Shown here: positions 36,987-47,300 of the stretch, piece by piece
Numbering within the stretch: the stretch's first letter is position 1
Layout of the letters: every line of letters starts with the position of its first letter
NCBI GenBank assembly: GCA_022824185.1
Contig: JAJEAU010000021.1
Span: 1 to 64,000, forward strand
Direction of reading: 5' to 3'
DNA length: 64,000 bases
From: Dehalococcoidia bacterium
Lineage (GTDB): Bacteria > Chloroflexota > Dehalococcoidia > Lucifugimonadales > Lucifugimonadaceae
Notes under the pieces: generated by a model
Told to the model about the DNA's origin: nothing
Databases searched by the model: none
The model's input: only the letters and a program-made list of their open reading frames with translations
Translations under genes and position numbers: made by a program

Positions 36987-37541
36987 ATGCCTGACGAAGT
37001 TGGAACGGAAATTTACCGCTCGGACGCGCCGAGCGTGGAAGTCAGTTTCTTCGGCGATGCGCCGGCGGACGACGACAAACCCGCCGCTCCCGTCCACGAG
37101 GAGGACTCCACGGATCAGACCGAACAGGACGGACAGGACGGACAGGGTTCGGACAACGCCGGGGAGAAGGACGCCAAGACGGAGGCCGCAAGGGATGAGC
37201 AGAACTCCGATGAAGCAGGAGAGGAGACCAGTCTCTCAGACGACCTGAAGGTCGTCGTCTCCTTCAAGTGAGGCAGGGGCAACATCGGTGTACAGCGACC
37301 CTCGGCGGACCCGCGCATCGAGACCTTCGAGGACGGAGATCTGTCAGCGTAGGCCCAGGAGGTCCCGGGGGTGACGGAGAGGGCCAGGACCAGGTAGGAG
37401 GAGACGCCCAAGCATCCGGCCTAAGAAAGGCCCGCTCCCCCGCCCAGGCGTCGCAACCAGCGACAGCAGGGGGCGGCGCACGCAAGAGTACGGGCGAGGC
37501 CATATGTGCGGCCTTTTGCATTACAGAAAGGACGGAAGCCG
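36987..37541 (+). pseudogene. Accessory-element gene with four in-frame stops
   Basis: Starts at ATG 36987 with an excellent ribosome site (AAGGAAAGGAG). The first 94 codons encode an acidic, Asp/Glu/Gln-rich protein (EVSFFGDAPADDDK). The reading frame then continues with sensible protein sequence across stops at 37269 (TGA), 37350 (TAG), 37395 (TAG) and 37422 (TAA): NIGVQRPSADPRIETFEDGD, AQEVPGVTERARTR, EETPKHPA and ERPAPPPRRRNQRQQG. The pattern fits a formerly single gene of about 180 aa that has decayed by point mutations. Confidence 0.7.
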
Positions 37542-37715
37542 ATGACAGTCGCAGACGATAACACCTTGAAGATGAATCCAAGAAACGAAAGGAGACATGA
37601 AGCCGTGAGAAACGAAGTGTTCGAGATGCACCTGGTTGAAAGGAATACCAGAAGAGAGAGGGCTCTCTGCGGAGTTGGTGCCCCCGACGACGAGCGAATG
37701 GGAGTGGCTTACTAA
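37542..37715 (+). CDS. Small hypothetical protein of the accessory zone
   Basis: 57 aa from ATG 37542 (GAAAGGACGG upstream), in the same frame as the preceding pseudogene. A GTG at 37605 behind AAAGGAGAC is another possible start. The sequence is charged (NERRHEAVRNEVFEMHLVER). It ends in TAA followed at once by CTG TAG ATG, and the next ORF carries on in the same frame, so these two may be halves of one broken gene. Confidence 0.4.
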   Translation: MTVADDNTLKMNPRNERRHEAVRNEVFEMHLVERNTRRERALCGVGAPDDERMGVAY

Positions 37716-37721
37716 CTGTAG

Positions 37722-37922
37722 ATGCGGAAGGACGGCTTCGGCGTCGGGACCGTCGGTGAGCGGTGCAAGGCCCTGTCGATGCCGCTCGCCGAGATCATCA
37801 TCGAGGACATGGCCCAGAACCTGGAGGACGAGAGACTATTGAATGACGCTGAGGACTGGCGGCAGCTTGCCGGCAGGCTGGCGAGGGAGACGTACCAAGA
37901 CGACAGCAGGGGCCGGGATTGA
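37722..37922 (+). CDS. Small hypothetical protein, possibly a gene fragment
   Basis: 66 aa, acidic and helical (LAEIIIEDMAQNLEDERLL), in frame with the preceding ORF and separated only by two stop codons. Its 3' third overlaps the tail of the HTH gene on the other strand. No family recognised. Confidence 0.4.
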   Translation: MRKDGFGVGTVGERCKALSMPLAEIIIEDMAQNLEDERLLNDAEDWRQLAGRLARETYQDDSRGRD

Positions 37923-38219
37923 CGGCTCACAGGTCCATGTATGCTGCCCTTTTTGCGTTTCCGGCCCTGCCCCCTTACTGGGTAACAGGCGGACGCGGCC
38001 CAGATCCTCGGCCAGCTCCAGCAGCGCCTGCCAGTAGTGATGGATGGGACGGGTCCTGCCTTCCTTCCAACGCCATACGGTGTAGCGATAGGTCCCGATG
38101 CGTAGGGCGATCTCCGACCAGGACAGGCCGGAGGTTTCGTGGAAGCGTTTCAGGCGATCCGGGATGTCTTCGGGGACTTCGTTGGTCTCTCCTTTGTGGT
38201 TGATGCGTTGTCTCGGCAT
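37836..38219 (-). CDS. HTH (XRE-like) DNA-binding protein with a disrupted C terminus
   Basis: 127 aa from ATG 38219 (MPRQRI). Residues about 17-65 form a helix-turn-helix domain: RLKRFHETSGLSWSEIALRIG, then TYRYTVWRWKEGRTRP, the pattern of small phage and plasmid regulators. After LAEDLGR the sequence becomes Pro-rich and antisense to the small gene on the + strand, suggesting the original stop was lost. Lies directly 3' of the giant adhesin gene. A longer reading to 38678 is antisense to that gene and was rejected. Confidence 0.6.
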   Translation of the reverse strand: MPRQRINHKGETNEVPEDIPDRLKRFHETSGLSWSEIALRIGTYRYTVWRWKEGRTRPIHHYWQALLELAEDLGRVRLLPSKGAGPETQKGQHTWTCEPSIPAPAVVLVRLPRQPAGKLPPVLSVIQ

Positions 38220-38332
38220 CGAGTGCAGTCCTCCCGCAGGACTCATCAAGACCCGGTCCGGTGCGCCAACCACGTGATGTCCTGAAAGCGTGCAGTTCAG
38301 CCGGGCCCCTCGGAAGGTGTCCGGCGCCTCTT

Positions 38333-41300
38333 TTACTGCGGCGCGAAGCTGATGGTGAACGTCCCACCGCCCGCCGTCCCCGCCGCTTCCACCGCGTAGG
38401 TCACTCCGGTCGCCAACGTCAGCGTGACGGCGTTCAACCCGGTATGGGGGCCGTCGTGCAGTAGCTTGCCGTTGTCTCGCCTGATCCGGCGTCGGTCTTC
38501 GTAGGTCGACCTGGGCTCCGTGCCCCAGCCGTTCTGAGGCGTGTCCCAAGACACGTACAGCGCCCCATCGGACTCCGGCGTCAGGGTGATGGTGACGACG
38601 GTCTCCTCCGCCAGGGTGAACTGGAAGTACCGCGCCACGCTGTCCTGGTGGTGCGCCCTGCACTCGTCGTCGTCCCACGAGCCGGCGTAGTCGACTGCCA
38701 CCGAGAGCGTCCCGAGGTTGGTGAAGCAGGCCGTTACCTGCGTTGCTGGTGTCGTCTCATCCACATCCGTCAGCGTGACGGTTACGGCAATAGACGCCGT
38801 CCCGCCATTACCATCGTCAACATCCACAGTCAACGAGTAGCTGTTCTTCGCCTCGAAGTCGTAAGTCACGCCTGACTTGGTGGTCAACTGCCCCGACTCC
38901 GAGTCGATCTCGAATGACGCCGAGTCCGTACCTGACAGGCTGTATTCAAGCGTGTCCTCATCAGGATCGGTGGCGGTGATGGCCGCGCCTACGTTGGTCC
39001 CGGCGGCTGAGTTCTCGGCGACGCTGCGGGTGGTCTCGCTGCCATCGTCAAACACCGGCGCGCTGTTGGGCGGTGTCTCATCGACATCAGTGAGAGTCAC
39101 GGTTACGGCGATTGACGCCGTTCCGCCGTTGCCGTCGTCAACATCCACAGTCAACGAGTAGCTGTTCTTAGCCTCGAAGTCATAGGTCACACCCGACTTA
39201 GTCGTCAACTGACCCGTCTCCGAGTCAATCTCGAATGACGCCGCGTCCGTACCTGACAGGCTGTACTCAAGCGTGTCGCTATCAGGATCGCTAGCCGATA
39301 TTGCCGCGCCCACGTTGGTACCGGCGGCACTGTTCTCCGCGACGCTGCGTGTAGTCTCGCTACCATCGTCAAAAGTTGGCGCACTGTTGGGCGGTGTCTC
39401 ATCGACGTCCGTCAGCGTGACAGTTACGGCGATTGCCGCCGTGCCGCCGTTGCCGTCGTTGGCGTTCACCGTCAGCGAGTAGCTGTTTTTCGTTTCGAAG
39501 TCGTAGGTCACGCCTGACTTGGTGGTCAACTGCCCCGTCTCCGAGTCGATCTCGAATGACGCCGCGTCCGTACCTGACAGGCTGTATTCAAGCGTGTCGC
39601 TATCAGAATCGCTAGCCGTTATCGCCGCGCCTACATTGGTTCCCGCGGCACTATTCTCGGCGACGCTGCGAGTAGTTTCGCTGCCATCGTCGAAGGTTGG
39701 CGCACTGTTGGGCGGTGTCTCGTCGACATCGGTCAGCGTGACGGTAATGGGGATGCTCGCCGCGCCTCCGTTGCCATCTCTGGCATCCACAGACAACGAG
39801 TAGCTGTTCTTCGACTCGAAGTCGTATACGATCCCCTCGATCGTGGTGATCTGCCCGGTCTGCGAGCCGATGCCGAATGATGCAGCGTCGGTGCCGGACA
39901 ACGAGTATGTGATCGTGTCTTCGTCGGGATCGGTGGCTGTTACCGCCGCTCCGACAGTGGTTCCGGCGGCGGAGTTCTCTGCGATGCTGCGGGTAAGCGC
40001 TATGCCGTCGTTGAACACCGGCGCGCGATTTGGCGGCGGATCGACGGTCTGCGAATCCCCCGTGACCACTGGCACCGTCACCGTCACATCATCAGAGTCG
40101 CTCTCGCCGTCCTTGTCCGTTACGGTGAGCGTGAAGGTGTAGACGGTGCCCGGAACTGCGTCCGAGGGCACGGTGAAAGATGGCTTGCCCTTGGTGGGAT
40201 TCGTCAGGGCGATGTTCTGCCCCGCGGGCTGCGTCCACAGATGGCTCATGCGCCACCAGACGCCGTGCGGGTTGGTGCTGCAAATGCCTTGCAGAGTCAC
40301 GGTATCGCCGGGCTGTGCCTCCAGATCGGGGCCTGCGCAGGCCGTCGGCGGCGTGGCTTCTGGCGTGCTGTCCACCGTGACCACCACGGTGTCGCTGTCT
40401 GACTGCCCGTTCTCGGCAGTCACCGTCAACTTGAATCTGAAGGTCGCGCCGTCCACCGTTCCTGCAGGAATGATGAAAGACGGATTGCCACGGGTGATGC
40501 TGCTCAGGGTCACCGGATGACCAGACAATTGTTCCCATGCATGGGACAGTTGATGCCACTTGCCGAACGGGTTGGTGCTGCATCGTCCCTGAAGCGTTAC
40601 GGTTTCGCCCGGCGCTCCGACCAGGTCGGGGCCTGCACAGGCAGTTGGCGAGACGGGTTGCGGCGTGGAGATATGGGCGCCGTTGGTCACCCGCACCGTG
40701 TCTGTGTCGCTCACGCCCCATATAGCAACCGTCAACTCGAATTCCAGATATTCACCGGACTGAAGCTTAGGCATGAAGAAACTGGTCATGAACGTGTTGG
40801 CTTCATCGCTGAAAGCCAAGTCAGATAGTCGTGACGGTGCGTGAACCACATTCCACTGGAAACTCAGGTCACGCCAGTCGCCGGTGGGGCTTTGGCTTGC
40901 GGAACCGTCCAGTTGAATCAACTTGCCTGTCTGTTTCGACACGTCGGCGCCTGCTTTTGCCACTGGTGTTGATAGTGGTTCTGTGTTGCCTGGGTTGACC
41001 ACCTCTAGCAGCAAGTCGAATCGCTTGGTCACACCGGTCGTTCTGTGGGTGGCTGCCACTTGGAATCCCATCTTGGTGCCATGAGGCAAGTCTGGTAGCA
41101 CGAACAGGTATCCGATCAGTTCCATTGTCGGGCCTGATGTCTGATGCCATTGCCACTCGTAGGGAACCCACTTGCCGTCGCTACGCTTCATGTAGTTCTG
41201 GTCGAATATGCCGGATGGCACCAATTTGTTCAGGTTGAAAGTGTTGTCGCTGCGTTGCGCGCGGTAGGTTATGTATGCCGTGACATCCTCGTCTGTCCCG

Positions 41301-44300
41301 GTGTCGTCATCATCGTCCACCAGCACTTGAATGTCGATTGGCGGAGGTGATATGGTTCCCGAAGATGCGGTCACATCAACCGTTGCGGATGTGGGGTGGA
41401 GTTCGGATGGCAAGTATCCCGTTCCGTAAAAGAGACGGACTTCAATCACACGAGCATGGTTGCCGCGTGTGGTGGGGTAACGGAAGATTGCTTCGGTCTG
41501 TCCCTTCGGGATTTCAATGCCGTTCGTGCTATATATGGTGGAGAAAGAGATGCCATCAGACCCATACGTTTTCTCGTAGACTTCGAAACCGACGCGGGTT
41601 CGTTGCGACGCTGGCGCGTCCGTCATGATCCTGAACTGTGCGTCGTTTCCAGCGCTGACAGAAGTGTGCACAGGCTCGATGGAAATCTCCGGGACGATTA
41701 TCCGAGTCAGTTCGACCGTGTAGGTATGCCCTACCTCAATGACGTGATTTCCTGGGACTATGTATGCGATGGAATCTATAGACAGATCACGTGTCAATCG
41801 TCCGCCGGACTTGATGCCTGTTTCATGGCTCGTCAGATGCAGTCTGTATTTCAAGCCGTCAAGCGGCAATCCTGGTTCGGTTCTGAAAAGCATCACAGAA
41901 GGATTCTTCAATTTATCAATATAAAAGACGGAATAATCGACTCCGTTTATTGTGAATTGATTGCCTTCGGATAAAGAGCCGTGACCTGGTGCGAAAGTGG
42001 AATCTGTGAAGTAGCCAGGCATCAAATACCCGATGTTATCGCCCTCATTTAGTGTCTCAGCCGTCATCTCTGTCGTCCAGACATTGGGATTCAGATCGAG
42101 TGCTATCTGCACGGACGCCGTTGTTGGTAGGCTGTCGTGCAATCGATAGCTGAAATTATCATTCGATGTCACTGGATGCGACGACGGTTGCAACTCTGCC
42201 GTGACGTGTCCCGTTAAGCCTGATTGCAATGCGCCGGTCGGAACGCTGAACTCGAACGATGCCACACCATCGGTAGATTGAAGGTTCGTCAACTCTACCG
42301 TCCTTGTGCCAGTCGAGACACCTGCGATGTTCGATGCGCTGATGGCTACATTGACTGACCGGCTACCTGGAGATGGCACTTCCGATTCCATGTTGATACG
42401 GAAATTCGCCGATTCACCAGGAAAAATGTTGCTGGATACAGGTTCGATGCTCAGTTTCGCAACGTCGTCGTCCATGATCCGCATAAGCGCGAATGCCCGT
42501 CCCAGTTTGGCGTTCTGCGGGTTGTACGCTTCTATGCAGAACACCTCTTCGTCTGCCTCGTCTATATCGTCGTTTATCAGTTGAACCGGTATTTCTATGG
42601 TCCGCACAGCATGCCCATGAGTTGGGGTCTGAAAAGTCACCGTACCAGATGGAACGACAAAATCTTCGCCGGGCGTTGCTAATGGACTAGTTGGGGGCAG
42701 GTTACAACTGTGTTGGTCATCTGCCAGTTGATAGCTCACCGAACGTGGAATAGAGTCAGACCCTCCACTGATAGCGACCGATGTTATTACGGAGCCGAAG
42801 TTTTCACCGCCCCTGTAATTGTTTTCGCTAAGTCCGATTGAAGGAGTCGTTTGCAGCCGAACCATGTATTTTCGGTCAGGCTGAATGGCGCTGGTTCCGA
42901 CCATTGAATAGGTATTGGTCTGTGACGTGTCACGCGTCAATATCCCGCCGAATTTGTCGCCTGACGTATCTATCAAATAGAGCTTGTAGGTTTCGGCAAC
43001 TGACTGAGGCAAGACTGGTTCTGTTCTGAAACTCAACTTATACTGACTGCTGGAATCTGGAGCGGTGGCAAGTTTGATGACAGAATATTCGATTCCGTCG
43101 ATAGTGAATTGTTTGCTGGAGATTGAACCGTAGCCGTCAGGATTTTCTTGTCTTTCAAAACTACCCCCCGTTCCAGGTGCAAGGTAGCCTGTATCTATGT
43201 ACTTTGCTGATTCTGCAGTCAACAGGCTTTTCCATGCGGTATGCAAGCCAGCATCATCGTCCACGATTTTCAGGATCGTCTTGCTTCTTGAGCCAAGAAC
43301 GGCATTGAACGGGTTGTACAGTTCCAAGCAGGCGAGTTCATCTGCTTCGTCAACAAAGTCATCTGCGATTGGAATCTGTATCGTTTGACGACTTGGCATC
43401 GTACCTGATGTATTTCTGAACGACACCTCGCCATCCGCTCCTTCGAAATTCGATAGGTCAGCCCTGAAATTATCGTCCGTGTAACAGTCGTAACTTGGAC
43501 TCAATCGATATCTTGCGACGCGTTCTATGTGGTCGGACTGACTGATTTCAACAGATACATCTATCGTGCCGCCCTCTGTGGCGCTGTATTCGGTTTCACC
43601 GAACTGTATCGTGTATGGAGCGATAGATACGGCGACACGTTGCCCCACGCTCCAACCGCCAGAAGGGACAGTAATGACGTAGTCGCCAGACGTAGGTTGG
43701 CTGAAGCTAATCGAGGGAAGTATGAAGCCATCTAAGTGCAACGAGAACGGGAATGGGAGATGCCTGTTAGGGTCGAAAGACAAGCGATAAGTCCCTCGTG
43801 ACTGGATACCCAGTGCGTATGTATATGACAATCTGTCCAGAGTAAATGTCGTACCCTGATATTCAAAGCTACGTGGTGATATTTCGCCATAATCCGCTTC
43901 TATGTAGCCTCTGTTATCTGATCCAGAGCCTCCCATCGTCATGATTGCGGAATAGACCGCTCCGTTTACCGTGGTGGCTCCGTATGCCGAATCCGACCAG
44001 ACATCCGAGCCAGATGACCTGACCTGTACTTCATAGACGGTGTTGCGGTTCAATTCAGTGATGGTTGCGCTGGTGTCATCCACGCCATACGGTCCGTTGC
44101 TCCATGTACCCGCTCCGTCTACTCGATAGCGCAGGTCATAGGAAGTCAAAACGTTTTGCAGTGGATCCCATACCACGGTCAATGTTTCGTTGCTGGGCGA
44201 TTCGAAACTCACCATGGCGGGTGCCTGTATCGCTTCTCTTTCCTGATAGCCGAATTCATGCCAGGTAGATATGCCGTCGCCGTTCCGATCCGTCTTCAAT

Positions 44301-47300
44301 ACGGGATGTTGGATGTTAACGCCGAAATCCCATGGGTCATCCGCGTTCCCGTCACCGTCGAGGTCTACGTTCCAACCAGAGTAAATGCCTGTGTATCCCT
44401 GTGGCTCCTGCAATTCCATCTTAGTCTTGGGGTGAACTTCGTCGGTCGTTGCAGGGTGATTGTCGCTGTCGAAATAGACCTGTGCCAATGTCCCGCCATC
44501 GGTCACTCCCACCACGCCGTGAACTAAGGTTGTTCCGGATGCCGAACCACGCGAGTAGGATGCACTGATATCGCCTCCGTTGTGTCCCACCAATCCGCCT
44601 ACATGCTGGTTGCCTGTCACAGTCACATTCGTCCAGTTTGCCTGCATGATTCCCTGGTTGCTGCCTACCAGTCCGCCAACCTGATTTACGCCGGTGACCG
44701 ACCCTGTGGCGTAGTTGGCTGATATCCGCGTCTGATTGCCCCCGGCGAATCCCACCAGTGCTCCAACGTCCCCAACAGACTGGTCGGTAGACGTTATGTT
44801 GACGTTGTTCAGTCCAACGTGGTGGATGTAGGCGGAACCGCCAATCGAGCCAAACAACCCTACTCGCTTGGCATCGCGGTCGATATTTAGGTTTCGGATG
44901 GCGTAGCCGTTGCCGTTGAACTCCGTGGTGTATGGGGCATCGTCGTCATGTCCTATGGGTCTGAAGCCCGCTCCGTCGTCATAGGGCCAGTCACCTCCAT
45001 CGAGCATACCGTTGCCATTGGTGTCGTGGTCGATATCATTGGCGAGTTCGTAACCTGAACAAAGATTTTCTGGGCATCCCATTCCATATTTCGCGTCCGG
45101 AAATGCCTCGGGGTACTGTGGTGCGCTTGCCCACAACACATCTCCGTTGCCGTCAGTGTCGAATCGTATGGCGTTGAGTTGCACCATGCTCGTGATTTCG
45201 ATCAGCCCGTCGCCGTCCGTGTCGTAGACGGTGTTGCCCTGCGTCTCCTGGTCTTGCCCGGAGAACTCTTCAACTGTGTATACGCCGTCGCCGTTCTTGT
45301 CCGCCTTCAGCTTGGGGTAGTCCCGCGACGTGCCGAAATCCCATGGGTCGTCACCAGCAGAATCACCACGGATGTTGACGTTCCAGTTGGCATAGATGCC
45401 CGTGTAGTCAGTCGGACTGACCAGTTGACCAGTTGACCTGCCCCACTGGTCAGATTCCTGGTGACGGTTACCGTCAAAATAACTATCAGCATTAACTCCA
45501 GGTTCATAGTTATCCGAACCCCCACTACACAGGTGTGCTACCGGATGCCACTTTTGACTAGTGCTGGACGGAATAGTCTCAATGACAGAGCCTAGAAAGT
45601 ACGACGCCTTAACAGTACCGTCCGCTTCCCCGTTCGAGTAGACACAACCTGCAATTCCTCCAAAATACGGATAGGGACGAGTGTAAGGTGGGGTCTCTAT
45701 ACGTACATCCGCCCATGTCGCAACTACATGCCCCGACAACTCACCCACCAGACCGCCAACCTTAGAGCCATTCCCCACTATTCGACCCGTAGCATAAGTT
45801 GACGATACCAGACTACCGGCACTACCAGCCACGATACCTACTCTAGTGCCACCGTTGATGTATGCATCCTTCATTCCGAGATTTCGAATATGTCCCGAAA
45901 CATGTCCGAACAACCCTAGGTAATGAGCAAACGTACGATGAATATACATATTTGAAATCGTATGCCCGTTACCATCGAATGTCGCGCTGTACCAAGCATT
46001 TAGGGATCCCCAACTGCCCCTGTTGCCAATGGGGTGCCAACCTGCACCGCCGTTCCAATAAGCGTCGCCTGAGTCCGCTCTTCCGTTGCCGTTGGTATCG
46101 AAGTCAAGGTCGGCGACAAGTTCGTAGCCTGTGCAATGGTTTTCGGCGCATCCCATTCTGTACTGGGGGTTGGGGAATGCTGATGCGTATTGCTGGGATT
46201 CAGCAGTGCCAAGATTATTGTCCACGATGCCATTGCCGTTCAAGTCGTAATGAATGGCACGGAGTTGTGCCAGACTTGATACTTCGATCAACTTATCGTT
46301 GTCAGTGTCATAGTCCATGTCGCCGCTAGGTGGTCGCTGGTCTTGCCCGGGAAACTCGGCGATGGTGAACACCCCGTCGCCGTTCTTGTCGGCTTTCAGT
46401 TTGGGGTAATCCTGCACCGTGCCGAAATCCCATGGATCGTCCCCGCCGCCAACCCGGTCCGTGTCCACGTTCCAGTTCACATAGATTCCGGTGTAGCTCG
46501 TGGGACTGACCAGTTCAAGCGTGGTTCTGGAATAGGGAGAATCGGCTACCATGTGGCTGTCGGAGTTGTAATAGACGCCGTTGAGGGTGCCGCCGTCGTT
46601 CAAGCCCACGACTCCATGCACATTGTGCGTAATGGCGGTTCCATCCACATTAGTGCTCCCCCTCACTGTGCCCAACGCGTAGAGACCTATCGTGAGACCA
46701 GTGTTGTGTCCTATCACGCCACCCACGTCATAGCCTCCGGTCACGTTCACATCGGTCCATGATGCCACCACACTGCCGCCATTCGTGCCCACCAGCCCGC
46801 CGACGTAATCTGACCCTTCTGTGATGGTAAGTGTGCCTCTCGGATCGTTAGGGTCTATGAGGTATCGTGTAGCCCACACGTTGCCTGTGGCGTAACTGGC
46901 GGCTACTGCCGCCGTGTTGCTGCTAATCTTGCCCACCAGAATGCCGACGTTGTCCTGACCACTGTAGCCCCACACACTGGCGTCAATCAGTCCCACATGA
47001 TGCACGAATCCTATGCCGTTGATATGACCGAACAGACCCGCGCTGATCCCTTCGTAGTTGATCCGCATGTTGGATATGGAGTAGCCGTTGCCGTGGAACT
47101 CCCCACTATAGCCCGTCTCGCCACCGATGGGGCGCCAGCCGCCCCCACCGTGCCAGTAGTCGTCGCCGTCGTCCACCACGCCATCGTCGTTGGTGTCGAA
47201 GTCCAAGTCGACTGTCAATTCGTATCCGGCACATGTGGAGCTGCATCCCATATTCGTCGCTGCATTGGGGAATGCCGAAGCATATTGCTGGGATTCGTCA

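Noticed and set aside
37905-37975. Imperfect GC-rich inverted repeat (GGGGCCGGG ... CCGGCCCTGCC) as a terminator or structured RNA
   Set aside because: Stem has bulges, the loop is long and no T-run follows on either strand; it also overlaps two candidate coding ends.
38220-38678. N-terminal extension of the HTH gene to 280 aa
   Set aside because: The extra part is antisense to the C terminus of the giant gene and Arg/Gly-rich; MPRQRI at 38219 is the natural start.
38750-40033. Regular 321-bp repeats as a possible CRISPR or satellite array
   Set aside because: Units are whole codon multiples without unique spacers and encode cadherin modules in one long frame.
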